Shown one piece after another: positions 1 through 9,188 of a DNA stretch of 64,000 bases; positions within the stretch are counted from its first letter, which is position 1; every line of letters begins with the position of its first letter. The DNA comes from Methylobacterium pseudosasicola (GTDB lineage: Bacteria; Pseudomonadota; Alphaproteobacteria; Rhizobiales; Beijerinckiaceae), in assembly GCF_900114535.1 (NCBI RefSeq), contig NZ_FOTK01000005.1:1-64000 (forward strand), in the 5' to 3' direction. A program made the translations under genes and the position numbers. Below the pieces are notes generated by a model that saw only the letters and a program-made list of their open reading frames with translations, searched no databases and had not been told where the DNA came from.

Positions 1-50
1 CTCGACCTCTTCATTACCAATGAAGTGCTCTACCACTGAGCTACCGCAGC
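1..50 (-). tRNA. tRNA-Thr (GGT), 3' part cut off by the window edge
   Basis: Read on the minus strand from base 50, the sequence gives acceptor strand GCTGCGG, D arm GCTC-AGTGGTA-GAGC, and anticodon stem CTTCA/TGAAG around loop TTGGTAA. The anticodon is GGT, which reads threonine codon ACC. The variable loop and the start of the T stem follow before the window ends. The T loop, acceptor 3' strand and CCA lie outside the window. The identity rests on the cloverleaf geometry and the anticodon. Confidence 0.93.
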
Positions 51-134
51 AAGCGCCGTGGCGACCCCGCTGGGGGCGTGTCCGTCCGGCTGAGTGGGGC
101 CATAAAGGATCGGCGGCGGCTTGGCAACGGTGGG

Positions 135-662
135 TTACGCGTCGGACGCGTTTACTTGCCGGCTGGTGGCGCGAATGATCGCGGCGAGGCCCGGCTCGGA
201 CACGGCCTCGGCGGCTTCCGCCGGGGTGAACCAGCGCAGCTCGCGTTGGTTCATCTCGGGGAAATTCTTGAGCTGCTTGCGCACCTTGAGCGGGAACACC
301 TTGACCTGGCACAGGACGGCGTCGAGGTTCTTCAGGCGCTTCTGATAGAAATAATAGCCGAGCGGGCGCTTGCCGACATCGCCGCGCAGGCCGGCCTCCT
401 CGTAGGCTTCGCGGGCCGCCGCCTCGAACGGCTTGCGGCCCTTCATCGGCCAGCCCTTGGGAATGACCCAGCGCCGGCTTTCCCGCGAGGTCACCAGCAG
501 AATCCGGCTCTCACCATCCCTGCCCAGCTGGAACGGGAGGACGCCGACCTGCCGGCGCGCCTCGGACTCGTCGTCGACCGTCACGGCCGCACCGGGCAGG
601 ACGGGACCTGCGCGGAACGCCGCCGGTTCAACGACGCCGCTGAGAGGGGAAACGGAGAACAA
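135..662 (-). CDS. Nudix hydrolase
   Basis: Probable cytoplasmic Nudix pyrophosphohydrolase. The core has the IPKGWPMKGRKPFEAA segment followed by REAYEEAG, matching the REUXEEXG metal-binding half of the Nudix box. The glutamate usually found eight residues before that arginine is not present, which is common in this alphaproteobacterial diphosphoinositol-phosphatase-like subgroup. The C-terminal WFTPAEAAE segment is also typical of it. The substrate is unknown. The start is uncertain: I chose TTG at 662 because GAGG precedes it by nine bases (175 aa). A TTG at 722 (195 aa) or a GTG at 584 (149 aa) are alternatives. The gene stands alone between tRNA-Thr and hemY. Confidence 0.82.
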   Translation of the reverse strand: MFSVSPLSGVVEPAAFRAGPVLPGAAVTVDDESEARRQVGVLPFQLGRDGESRILLVTSRESRRWVIPKGWPMKGRKPFEAAAREAYEEAGLRGDVGKRPLGYYFYQKRLKNLDAVLCQVKVFPLKVRKQLKNFPEMNQRELRWFTPAEAAEAVSEPGLAAIIRATSRQVNASDA

Positions 663-825
663 ATGGTCGGATCCTCGGACGGCGGTAGCCCACACCAGCA
701 ACAAAATACGCAGTATCAGCAACTGCCGTCAACATAACCGCGCGGTCCGCGGAAAAGTTCAGCACAAGACTGATATCTCCGCCGCTCCTCTTTCATTGCT
801 GGCTAAGGCTACGACCGTCGTCTAG

Positions 826-2322
826 TCACCCAGTCCGCCGCACCGCCTGTGCGCCGGAGGCGGGAACAGCGGCAGCCGTCATCCCTGCGGAGACCGCATC
901 GGCCGCCGGGGCGGGTGTGGTGCTGCTCGCGGGCATGATGGTCGGGAGCGGCGCAACCGATGTCGGACCGGCCGGAACGAGAACGGGCGACGCGGCCTCC
1001 GGTTCCTCCGGCTCCACCGCGGGCGCGGCGGCGGCCAGGGTGTTCGGCGGCTCGCGCCACGCGAAGGCGTCGAGCCGGCCGGTGACCGGCGAGACCGGAG
1101 CCCAGGTGTCGGAGGCGATCCCGTCGGCGATCCAGACCGGGTCGCGGGGCGCCCGCGCCGCCCGGGCCAGCCATTCGCGGGCCTGCCCGGAGGCCGCGCC
1201 GTGCTCGGCTTCCTCGATCGCGGCCATCATCAGGCTGCTGCGCACGGTCGGACGGTCGGCCAGCAGCGGCTTCAGCGCCTCGCGAGCCCGGCCGTAATCC
1301 CGGGCGTCGAGGGCCGCCTGCGCCACGGCGAGACGCGCCTCCGGGTCCCAGGAGGACAGCTTCGCCAGGGTCTCGGCCCGGGCAAGACGGTCGCGGACCG
1401 AATCGCCGGTGCGCAGGCCGAGATAGACCTTGGCGAGGTCGGGGTGGGGATTGGCCTTCCAGGCCGCCTCGACGATCTTGGCGGCCTTGCGCAGGTCACC
1501 CCGGCGGGCCAGCAGCCGCCCGGCGATGCAGGCCGCCGGGACCAGATCGGGGGCGAGCTTGGCCGCCTGCAACGCCCGCTCGGTGGCGAGTTCGGGCTCG
1601 CCGGCCTCGCGCTCGCCGGCGATCGCCGTCAGCAGCACGGCCCGCTGGCGCCGGGCGGCGCCCTTGTCGATCAGCCCGAGCGAGGAGCGCCGCTCGACGG
1701 TCTCCAGGGCCGAGGCCCAATCGCCGTCGGCCGAGTGTGCCTCAAGCACCGCCTCGTTGGCCCAGGTGACGCTCGGGGCGAGGCGCGCGGCCTCCACCGC
1801 GTAGGCCCGGGCGGCGGTCTCGTCCTCGCGGCGGCGCGCCTCCACGAACAGGCCGCGCAGGCCGAGCACCCGGGTCTCGGGGTCGTCGACCATGCGCTGG
1901 AAGGCGCTCTCGGCGGCATCCCGGTCGCCGGAGATCTGGGCCGCCTGGGCCTTGAGCAACAGGGTCAGCGGCTCGGGTCCGAGCAGCCGCTCGGCATCCC
2001 CGGCGTAGCGCCGGGCCGCGAGCGGATCGCCCGAGCCCACCGCCACCATGCCCCGGGACAGGGCGGAGAAGCCCTTGGCGCGGCGGCGCTCGGCCGAGCC
2101 GCGGACCAGCGCCTCGGGCAGGCCGATCACGCCGCGCACGATCGCCCAGAGCAGGCCGAGGACGATCGCGGCGGCGATGACCCCGACCAGGGCGACGGCG
2201 AGGCTGGTGCCGATCTGGTAGCCGTTCCAGACGACGGTGACGGTGCCGGGCCGGTCGGCGATCCAGACCGCCCCGAAGGCGGCGAGTGCGAGCAGGGCCA
2301 GGAAGGCGAGGGCGCGCCACAT
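826..2322 (-). CDS. hemY: HemY-like membrane protein with tetratricopeptide repeats
   Basis: A 498-aa inner-membrane protein of the proteobacterial HemY family (not the protoporphyrinogen oxidase of the same name). Two hydrophobic segments lie at about residues 3-21 and 40-65. They are followed by a long helical region of TPR-like repeats rich in A, R and E, such as the stretches around residues 110-150 and 250-300. The family is linked genetically to haem synthesis but its biochemical role is unclear. It is the last gene of the hemD-mitofilin-hemY run and starts 123 bases after the mitofilin gene ends. ATG at 2322 has AGGAG upstream. The last 90 residues are a Pro/Ala-rich, probably disordered tail. 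Confidence 0.88.
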   Translation of the reverse strand: MWRALAFLALLALAAFGAVWIADRPGTVTVVWNGYQIGTSLAVALVGVIAAAIVLGLLWAIVRGVIGLPEALVRGSAERRRAKGFSALSRGMVAVGSGDPLAARRYAGDAERLLGPEPLTLLLKAQAAQISGDRDAAESAFQRMVDDPETRVLGLRGLFVEARRREDETAARAYAVEAARLAPSVTWANEAVLEAHSADGDWASALETVERRSSLGLIDKGAARRQRAVLLTAIAGEREAGEPELATERALQAAKLAPDLVPAACIAGRLLARRGDLRKAAKIVEAAWKANPHPDLAKVYLGLRTGDSVRDRLARAETLAKLSSWDPEARLAVAQAALDARDYGRAREALKPLLADRPTVRSSLMMAAIEEAEHGAASGQAREWLARAARAPRDPVWIADGIASDTWAPVSPVTGRLDAFAWREPPNTLAAAAPAVEPEEPEAASPVLVPAGPTSVAPLPTIMPASSTTPAPAADAVSAGMTAAAVPASGAQAVRRTG

Positions 2323-2445
2323 GGGGTCAGTGTCTCCTGTCGATGGCCGCCGGGCGGCCGCCGCTGGGTCCGGAAGGGGCGGGGCCGCTGACGGCCCGCC
2401 CGGAGTTGATGCAGCCGCGCGGGGCGCGGATCGACGCCGTCACGC

Positions 2446-4623
2446 CTAGCGGCCGGGTGCCGCCGCCGGAACGGCACCGGCGGCCTGGTCCGTCGGCAGG
2501 GCCTTGAAGGCGCTGGCGAGCAGCGTCCGCACGGCCTCCTCGGCGGCGGCCCGCGCCTTGAGCTTCGTGGCGAAATCGCCCGTCTGGTCCCGGATCTCGG
2601 CCGGCAGGGCCGCGAAGGCCGCGGACGCCGCCGGCAGGTCGCCGCGATCGAGGGCCGCCTGGACCTTGGCCTCGGGCTCGTCCGAGGCCTCGGGGGTGGA
2701 GGCGGGCGCATCGACCTTGCGTACCTGCACGAGACCGTCGGCCATGCTCAGGAGCTTGGTACGGAAATCGCCGGTCTCGGCCGCGCTCTTGGCCCGCAGC
2801 GACCGGCGCTTGGCGGCGATCTGCTCGGCGACCGGCCGGAAGTCGTTGGCGAGCTGGGCGGTGGTCGGCGCACCGGACTCGGCGAAGGGCGCCAGCGCCG
2901 CGGCCTGGGACTCGGCACTCGGGTCGAGCTTGCGCAGGGTCGCCAGCGGCTCCGCGTAGGGCATGCCGGCCGCGAGCGCCGACGCCACCCGGTCGGCCAC
3001 CACGACCCGCAGGGCCGCCTGGACGGTGGCGACCTCGGCGCGCTGAGCCAGGCCCTTGTCGAGGGCGGCGATCTTGTCGGCCTGCTCCTGCAGGCGGCGA
3101 TCGACCGCCTTCGCGGCCTCGGCGGCCTGGGCCTGCCCCGCCTCGGCAGCGGTGCGGCTCGCCTGAGTCGCCGCCTGGACCGCCTCGGTGGCGGCCTTCA
3201 CGCGGGTATCGAGGTTCTGCTGCAGCGTATCGAGGCGCTGGCCGAGCGCCGCGTCGGCCTCGGCATTGGCCTTGGTCCGCTGCTCGACCTCGCCCTGCAG
3301 GGCGGCGATCTTTTTCGAGGCCTCGGCGACCTCGCCCTTGGTCGACGGATCGGCTTCGAGCGCCTTCACCCGGGCGTCGAGATCGGCGACCTGCTTGGGA
3401 TCGGCAGCCTGGGCCGCGCCGAGCTTCGCATCGGCGGCCTGGTCGCGGCCGGGCTCCCGGCCTGGCTCCTCCTGGAGCGCGGCCACTCGCTGATCGAGGC
3501 TGTCGAGGCGCGCCGCGAGATCGGTCGGCAAGGCTGTGCCAGGAGCCGCCGCTTGCCCGTCCGGCCCGGCGGCGCCGGGCGCCGGCGCCTTCTCCAGCGC
3601 CTGCCGGGCCGCGGCTTCGGCGGCGGCGACGCGCTTGTCGAGATCGGCCACGGCATCGCGCGGCGCCAGGGTCTCCACGCGCTTGTCGAGGGACGCGACC
3701 TGGCCGGACAGGTTCGGGTCGCCGGCGTTCGGGCGCCCGAAGCCGCCGATACCGGCGCGCTCGGCGCCGAACAGCGCCCCCGCTCCGATCAAGCCGCCGA
3801 GCAGGCCGGCCGCCGCCAGGGAGCCGAACCCGGCCCGGGCACGCCCGGCCGGCGGGTTCGCCGCCGTCAGCGCCGCGGCGCCGGGAACCGGTCCCTTCGG
3901 AGGCTCCTTGACCGCCTCCTTCGGGGCGTCCTTTGATCCGTCCTTGGCGCTGTCCTTGGGCGGCTCCTTGCCGGGCGTCGGCGGATCGGGGATGCGCTTG
4001 GCCTTCAGGTCGAGGATCGGCCCGGCCGTCACCGCGGCGCCCGCGGCACCGGCCGCCGTGGCGCCGGGACGAGGACCGCTCCCCGCCTGCGGCCCCGCGC
4101 CCGGCTGACCGGGCTTTGCGGGATCCGGTTTGCCAGCCTCGGGCTTGCCGGGTTCGGATTTCACCCCGGCGGCGTTCGATGCGGCCTTGGCGGCTTCGGG
4201 CCCGGATGCGGCTGAGGCACCGGTCGGGGACGCGTCGGTCTTGCCGATACCTGGCCCGCCGGATGCGCCGGCAGCCGGCTTCGGGCCGTCCGCGGCACCT
4301 GCGCCAGCGGCTGGTTTGCCGGCTTCGGGCTTGCCATCGGATGCGCTGGTTGCGCCAGGCTTGGCGGTCAAAACGGGGTCGGTGGCCGGCTTGGGTGGCG
4401 TGCTCGACGAAATCCCCGAGGTGGGATTCGGAGCTTGATTCGCAGGGGTCTGCGCGGGCTTGGCGCCGCCGACCGCTGGAGCCGGCGACTTCGCCCCGGG
4501 CTTCGCGTCGCCGAGCTTGGCATCCGTCCGCGCGGGATCGGGCTGCACCGGCGTGGACGGCACACCGCCCGGCTTCGGTCCGCCGGATCCGGGCTTGTCG
4601 GCGTCGCTGGGTGGTGGCGTCAC
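2446..4623 (-). CDS. Mitofilin-like (COG4223) inner-membrane coiled-coil protein
   Basis: A 725-aa protein of the bacterial mitofilin family, the alphaproteobacterial relatives of Mic60. The order is a Pro/Gly/Lys-rich disordered N-terminal third, one membrane helix (GLLGGLIGAGALF), a long alanine-rich coiled coil with many A, Q, E and K residues, and a conserved helical C-terminal domain. The family shapes or organises the inner membrane, and its gene typically lies between hemD and hemY, as here. An open frame extends back to 4821 but would overlap hemD. I chose GTG at 4623 because GGAGGA lies seven bases upstream. The 95-base gap to hemD fits one operon. Confidence 0.87.
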   Translation of the reverse strand: MTPPPSDADKPGSGGPKPGGVPSTPVQPDPARTDAKLGDAKPGAKSPAPAVGGAKPAQTPANQAPNPTSGISSSTPPKPATDPVLTAKPGATSASDGKPEAGKPAAGAGAADGPKPAAGASGGPGIGKTDASPTGASAASGPEAAKAASNAAGVKSEPGKPEAGKPDPAKPGQPGAGPQAGSGPRPGATAAGAAGAAVTAGPILDLKAKRIPDPPTPGKEPPKDSAKDGSKDAPKEAVKEPPKGPVPGAAALTAANPPAGRARAGFGSLAAAGLLGGLIGAGALFGAERAGIGGFGRPNAGDPNLSGQVASLDKRVETLAPRDAVADLDKRVAAAEAAARQALEKAPAPGAAGPDGQAAAPGTALPTDLAARLDSLDQRVAALQEEPGREPGRDQAADAKLGAAQAADPKQVADLDARVKALEADPSTKGEVAEASKKIAALQGEVEQRTKANAEADAALGQRLDTLQQNLDTRVKAATEAVQAATQASRTAAEAGQAQAAEAAKAVDRRLQEQADKIAALDKGLAQRAEVATVQAALRVVVADRVASALAAGMPYAEPLATLRKLDPSAESQAAALAPFAESGAPTTAQLANDFRPVAEQIAAKRRSLRAKSAAETGDFRTKLLSMADGLVQVRKVDAPASTPEASDEPEAKVQAALDRGDLPAASAAFAALPAEIRDQTGDFATKLKARAAAEEAVRTLLASAFKALPTDQAAGAVPAAAPGR

Positions 4624-4717
4624 GGGCAAGTCCTCCAACTCTTCGGCGTCGCCGCGCCCCCGTAGCACCGCATCGGCACCGGGGGCGAGGGCGAGATACG
4701 GCGGCTCTGGCCTGCTG

Positions 4718-5425
4718 TCACCGCGGCGCGGCGTCGAGGGCGTCGAGCAGGTCCGTTTCCCGCGGGCGTGCCGCGACGACATGGACCGGGATCCCGGCGG
4801 CTTCCAGGGGGAACGCGACATCCGCCGACAGGCAGTAATGCCTCAGGCGGCGGAAAGCTCCGCCGTGTCCGGATTGGTTTGCCAGCGCGAGCGCCGTGGC
4901 GGCGCTGCGGCGGGAATAGTGCAGGGCGGCGTCGAGGGCGCCGGACGCGAGGGATTCCTTCGCCGAAATCGGCAGGGCGGCCAGCGCGTCCGCCGAATAG
5001 GCGACGAAGAGTGCGACGGAAAACCCGGCGGCCGCCAGTTTCGCCGCGGGCTCGGGCTTGCGCGCGGTCCCGGCGGCGTGGAGCAGGCGTCCGCCCGCCG
5101 GCAGCACCGAGGCGACCAGGGCCGCGAGCCCGGCCGCGTCGCCCGGCCCCTCCCGGACCGGGCCGAGCCCGGCCTCGAGCGCCAGCGCGGCGGTCCGGGC
5201 GCCGACCGCGAAGACCGGCAGGCCTCGCAACGACTCGGCATTCCGAAGGGCCGGCACCGCGTTGGCGCTGGTGAGCAGCAGGCCGTCGAAGGGGCCGTCG
5301 GGAGGCGGCGCATCGGTCGGCCGGACCACCAGCACGGGTGCGACGAGGGGGATATGCCCGCGCGCCGCCAGGGCCGCGCCGGTTCGGGCGGCTCCGGGCT
5401 CGGGCCGGGCGACCCAGACGCGCAA
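4718..5425 (-). CDS. hemD: Uroporphyrinogen-III synthase
   Basis: A 235-aa HemD-family protein, which cyclises hydroxymethylbilane to uroporphyrinogen III in the cytoplasm. The N-terminus VWVARPEPGA, the FDGLLLTSANAV segment at about residues 46-57 and the paired alpha/beta layout are typical of this weakly conserved family. The start is TTG at 5425, three bases after the stop of the upstream epimerase gene, so translational coupling is likely. In many alphaproteobacteria hemC directly precedes hemD; here its place is taken by an aldose-epimerase-like gene. Operon position beside the mitofilin and hemY genes supports the call. Confidence 0.88.
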   Translation of the reverse strand: MRVWVARPEPGAARTGAALAARGHIPLVAPVLVVRPTDAPPPDGPFDGLLLTSANAVPALRNAESLRGLPVFAVGARTAALALEAGLGPVREGPGDAAGLAALVASVLPAGGRLLHAAGTARKPEPAAKLAAAGFSVALFVAYSADALAALPISAKESLASGALDAALHYSRRSAATALALANQSGHGGAFRRLRHYCLSADVAFPLEAAGIPVHVVAARPRETDLLDALDAAPR

Positions 5426-5428
5426 GCG

Positions 5429-6304
5429 CTAGGCTTCCAGGGTCAGGCGGACGCCGTGGCGCGCCTGAGCCCCCGGCGGCAGCAGGCGCTGCGAATCGCG
5501 TTCCTGGAGCGGGCCAGAGAAATTCGCCCAGTCGGCGTAGCCGGTCCAGCATTCCAGCGACAGGAACGGCGCGGTGGGCTTGGTCCAGACGGCGAGATGC
5601 GGGAAATCCTCCATCTCCATGCGGATCGCCTTCTCGGGCCCGGTGAAGCGCATCCGGCGGCTCTTCGCGTTCCGGAACACGAACGCTTCCGTGAAGATCG
5701 CCGGGTCGAGGGGCAGCGTGTCGCCGTCGAGCGGAATCGGCTGCTCCGCGCGCAGCAGCAGCCCGCCGGGGCCGACCTGGGGGGCGAACGGACGCTCGGC
5801 CTGCTCGAAGTCCACCGCGTAGCCGCCATCCCTGGCGCGCGTCCCGCCCGCGAAAGGCCACGGGAAGGCCGGGTGGAAGCCGAGCGCGTAGGGCAGGGGG
5901 GCGTCGCCGGGATTGGTCACGGTGACGTCGAGGTCGAGGCCGGACGGCCGCACCCGGGCGGCGATGTCGAGCTGGAAGGCGAACGGGTAATGCGCTCGGG
6001 TCTCGGGCCCGTCGGTGAGCCGCAGGAGCACCGCGTCGGCGCTTTGCTCCACCACCGCGAAGGGCAGGTCCCGGGCGAAGCCATGCTGCGCCATCGGGTA
6101 GGTCTCGGACCCGACCCGCACCTGCCCGTCGGCCGAAGCGCCGACCACCGGGAAGAGCCAGGGGGCGTGCCGGTTCCAGTGCGCCGGATCGCCGCTCCAC
6201 AGATACTCGGTCCCGCCGACCCGCCAGGAGACCGGCTCGGCCCCGTGGGTGGCGAGCGTCGCCGTGGTTCCATCCGGCGCGGTCAGGTCGATGCGCGAAC
6301 TCAA
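5429..6304 (-). CDS. Aldose 1-epimerase family protein
   Basis: A 291-aa galactose-mutarotase-like beta-sandwich protein. It shows the family's WSGDPAHW-HAPWLFP segment, the HGFARDLPF histidine motif and the LGFHPAFPWPF motif carrying the second histidine. Members interconvert sugar anomers; the exact sugar is not evident, and this group resembles LACX/YeaD-type proteins. I chose TTG at 6304 because GGGAGG lies five bases upstream and the protein then starts with the expected first strand. The gene stops three bases before hemD begins, so the two are probably co-transcribed although no metabolic link is obvious. Confidence 0.85.
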   Translation of the reverse strand: MSSRIDLTAPDGTTATLATHGAEPVSWRVGGTEYLWSGDPAHWNRHAPWLFPVVGASADGQVRVGSETYPMAQHGFARDLPFAVVEQSADAVLLRLTDGPETRAHYPFAFQLDIAARVRPSGLDLDVTVTNPGDAPLPYALGFHPAFPWPFAGGTRARDGGYAVDFEQAERPFAPQVGPGGLLLRAEQPIPLDGDTLPLDPAIFTEAFVFRNAKSRRMRFTGPEKAIRMEMEDFPHLAVWTKPTAPFLSLECWTGYADWANFSGPLQERDSQRLLPPGAQARHGVRLTLEA

Positions 6305-6793
6305 GCGGGCCTCCCGGGCGATCCTCGGACAGCCGAGGTAACGGACGCGGGCCGGGACGCAAGGGGCGCGAGCCCTCGACGGGCGCGCCGGGCCGGATGG
6401 TTCGTCCCGCCTCCCCGTCCGCCGCCGACAGGCGGGATCGTGCGCGGAAGCCTGCGACGGCCCCTGAGATCCGCATGAACGGAAAGCCCGTTCGTCTGCT
6501 TCCGTACAGAGCGTGATCCAGCGGAGCCGGCTGCGTAATGTGACGGGGCGGATCGCCATCGCTCCGCCACGCGCGTTACGAGGCGAAACAGCGGCCGTTC
6601 TCCCGCCGGACCGACGGCCGAAGACGGGTGCGCCGACCGCGCCTGCAACCAGGCGTCTATAGCAGCTACAACCCGAGATTTTATAACGTATATTAGAAAT
6701 GGTCGTTTTTGGATCGTTCGATACGCCAGTTAACGGTCTAAAAATAGGATCGCTATAGCCAGAGCGTGCTATCTCCTTCCCCGGTTTTACCTG
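6305..6793. promoter_or_regulatory. Divergent intergenic region with an AT-rich promoter-like stretch
   Basis: About 490 bases separate the divergent epimerase and GGDEF-EAL genes. The first 340 are GC-rich and show no convincing gene; a 115-codon frame on the minus strand is probably spurious. Bases 6657-6760 are strikingly AT-rich and should carry the promoter for the downstream signalling gene. They contain TTATAACGTATATTAG and the half-sites CTATAGC (6657-6663) and GCTATAG (6752-6758) in inverted orientation. No regulator can be named. Confidence 0.5.
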
Positions 6794-9178
6794 ATGCTCA
6801 AGGTCGTTGGTTGCTTCGTCGACTCCCATGATTTCTGGCTCGTCGGTCTGGCGGCTCTGACGTGCGCCCTGGCGGCGACCACGTGCATCGAGCTTCTGCG
6901 GCATGCCCGCAAAGCGACGCCGCGGGTCCGCGCGGTCTGGCTCGGCGTCGCGGCGGTGGCCGGGGGATCCGGCATCTGGGCGACCCACTTCATCGCCATG
7001 CTGGCCTTCGAGCCGAACCTGCCGAGCGCCTACGCTGTCGGCCTCACGGGCCTCTCGCTCGTCTACGCCATCGCGTTGACCGGGCTCGGCCTTGCCATCG
7101 CGATCACCCCCGCCCTGCCGTTCGCACCCGCGCTCGGCGGCGCCGTCCTCGGGCTCGGCATCGCGGCCATGCACTATACCGGCATGGCCGCGTTCGAGAT
7201 CGCCGGGCATATCCGCTGGGATCGCGCCCTCGTGGCGGCGTCCCTGATCCTCGGCGCGTCCTTCGGCGCCGCCGCCCTGCCGGTGGCGCTCGCGGGCGAG
7301 CGGCTGAAGCGGCGCATGACGGGGGCGCTGCTGCTGCTGCTGGCGATCTGCAGCCACCATTTCGTCGCCATGGGCGCGGTCACGATCGTGCCCGATCCGG
7401 GCGTCCTGATGTCGGAGAGCGCCATCCCGGCGCGCTGGCTCGCCGTCGGCGTCGCCCTGGCGAGCCTGGCCATCCTGTTCCTCGCCGGCGCGGCGCTGAC
7501 CCTCGACATCCGCGATCGCCGCCAGGCGGTGCTGGAACGGGAGCGCCTGCACAGCCTCGCCAACGCCGCGGTCGAAGGGTTGGTCGTGTGCCGCGGCGAT
7601 CGCATCGTCAGCGCCAACGACAGCTTCGGCACCCTCGTGGGCTTCGCCGCCGCCGACCTGTCGGGAATCCCGCTGTCGCGGTTCCTGCCGGAAGCCGCGA
7701 CGCGCCTGGCGCTGGCCGAGCCGGCGGATCAGCCGGCCGAGACGGAGCTGCGGCGCGCCGACGCCGCCCTGATCCCGGTCGAGCTGATCATGCGGCCGGT
7801 CACCTACGGCAACCAGCCCCATTACGCCATCGCGGTCCGCGACCTGCGCGCCCGGCGCCGGGCCGAGGGACAGATCGAATTCCTGGCGCACCACGATGCC
7901 CTCACCAGCCTCGCCAACCGGGCGCGCTTCAACCAGCGCCTGGATCAGGAACTGAAGGTCGCCAAGGTGACGGGCAGGCGGCTGGCTGTGCTCTGCCTGG
8001 ACCTGGACCGGTTCAAGGAGGTCAACGACCTCTTCGGCCACGCGGCGGGCGACGCCATGCTGATCACCGTCGCGAAGTTGGTGAGCGCGCTCCTCGACAA
8101 GTCCCAGCTGATGGCCCGGCTCGGAGGCGACGAATTCGCGATCCTCATGCCCTGCGATCAAGCGCTCGCGGCCGGACGCCTGGCCGAGCAGATCCTGGAC
8201 GCCCTGCGCAACAGCGCCGACGGAGCGGGCCCGACGATCGCCACCAGCGTCGGCATCGCGCTCTTCCCCGACGACACCGACGAGCGGGCCTCCCTCCTGA
8301 GCTACGCCGACACGGCGCTCTACCGCGCCAAATCCGAGGGCCGCGGCACCTACCGGTTCTTCGAGGCGCGCATGGGCGCACAGGTCCGCGAGCGGGGCCT
8401 CCTCGAGCACGACATGCGGCATGCCGTGGCCCGCGGCGAGATGCACCTCGTCTACCAGCCGCAGACCGACGTGCGGGACGGGTCCGTGCTCGGCTTCGAG
8501 GTGCTGCTGCGCTGGCAGCATCCGCAGCGCGGCGCGGTACCGCCGGGCCTGTTCATTCCGATCGCGGAGGAGAGCGGTGCGATCCTGCAGATCGGCGAAT
8601 GGGTGCTGCGGGAGGCCTGCCGCGAGGCCGCCGGCTGGCCGAACCCGCTCACCATCGCCGTCAACGTCTCGGGTTTGCAGCTCCACGCGCCGCACTTCGC
8701 GCAGCTGGTCCACGAGGTCCTGTTCCAGACCGGGTTGAAGCCCGAGCGCCTGGAGATCGAGATCACCGAGACGGCCCTGATCCGCGATCCCGCCCGGGCC
8801 CAGTCCACCCTGCGCCAGCTCAAGGCCCTGGGGCTGCGGATCGCCATGGACGATTTCGGGACCGGCTATTCATCCCTGTCGAACCTGCGGACCTACCCGT
8901 TCGACCGGATCAAGATCGACGGCTCGTTCATCCGGGCGGTGGACGGCAACGAGCAGGCCGCCGCGATCGTGCGGTCCGTGCTCGGCCTCGGCCGTGGCCT
9001 GGGCCTTCCGGTCCTGGCCGAGGGCGTCGAGACGGAGGCGGAGCTCGGTTTCCTGGTCAGCGAGCATTGCGACGCCGCGCAGGGCTACCTGATGGGCCGG
9101 CCCGCCGCGATCGGGGTGTTCACCGCGCATACGCACGGCCCGGAACCTGACAGGGACGGGCAGGCTCTGGTGGCCTGA
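6794..9178 (+). CDS. MHYT-PAS-GGDEF-EAL cyclic-di-GMP signalling protein
   Basis: A 794-aa membrane-anchored protein predicted to make and/or degrade cyclic di-GMP. An N-terminal MHYT sensor of seven hydrophobic segments (about 1-240) has THF, MHYT (126-129) and SHHF motifs that may bind metal and sense gas or redox. A short PAS-like domain follows (about 250-350). The GGDEF domain (360-525) has an intact GGDEF at 444-448, but the usual RxxD inhibitory site upstream is absent. The EAL domain (535-780) has E569 in EVL, EITET, DDFG at 686-689, K707 and AEGVET, so the phosphodiesterase residues look intact. The gene is monocistronic, with its ATG after an AT-rich leader. Confidence 0.93.
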   Translation: MLKVVGCFVDSHDFWLVGLAALTCALAATTCIELLRHARKATPRVRAVWLGVAAVAGGSGIWATHFIAMLAFEPNLPSAYAVGLTGLSLVYAIALTGLGLAIAITPALPFAPALGGAVLGLGIAAMHYTGMAAFEIAGHIRWDRALVAASLILGASFGAAALPVALAGERLKRRMTGALLLLLAICSHHFVAMGAVTIVPDPGVLMSESAIPARWLAVGVALASLAILFLAGAALTLDIRDRRQAVLERERLHSLANAAVEGLVVCRGDRIVSANDSFGTLVGFAAADLSGIPLSRFLPEAATRLALAEPADQPAETELRRADAALIPVELIMRPVTYGNQPHYAIAVRDLRARRRAEGQIEFLAHHDALTSLANRARFNQRLDQELKVAKVTGRRLAVLCLDLDRFKEVNDLFGHAAGDAMLITVAKLVSALLDKSQLMARLGGDEFAILMPCDQALAAGRLAEQILDALRNSADGAGPTIATSVGIALFPDDTDERASLLSYADTALYRAKSEGRGTYRFFEARMGAQVRERGLLEHDMRHAVARGEMHLVYQPQTDVRDGSVLGFEVLLRWQHPQRGAVPPGLFIPIAEESGAILQIGEWVLREACREAAGWPNPLTIAVNVSGLQLHAPHFAQLVHEVLFQTGLKPERLEIEITETALIRDPARAQSTLRQLKALGLRIAMDDFGTGYSSLSNLRTYPFDRIKIDGSFIRAVDGNEQAAAIVRSVLGLGRGLGLPVLAEGVETEAELGFLVSEHCDAAQGYLMGRPAAIGVFTAHTHGPEPDRDGQALVA

Positions 9179-9188
9179 CCACCTTCGT

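Noticed and set aside
4460-6478. A 672-codon plus-strand frame across hemD and the epimerase gene
   Set aside because: Opposite to three recognised genes, with no domain and low-complexity composition.
6301-6648. A 115-codon minus-strand frame upstream of the epimerase
   Set aside because: Arg/Pro/Ala-rich, no ribosome site or domain; treated as leader sequence.
5429-8713. A 1094-codon minus-strand frame opposite the GGDEF-EAL gene
   Set aside because: Only its last 291 codons (the epimerase) look like protein. The rest is the antisense of a clear coding gene, with the Arg/Asp/Gln-rich bias typical of GC-rich shadow frames.
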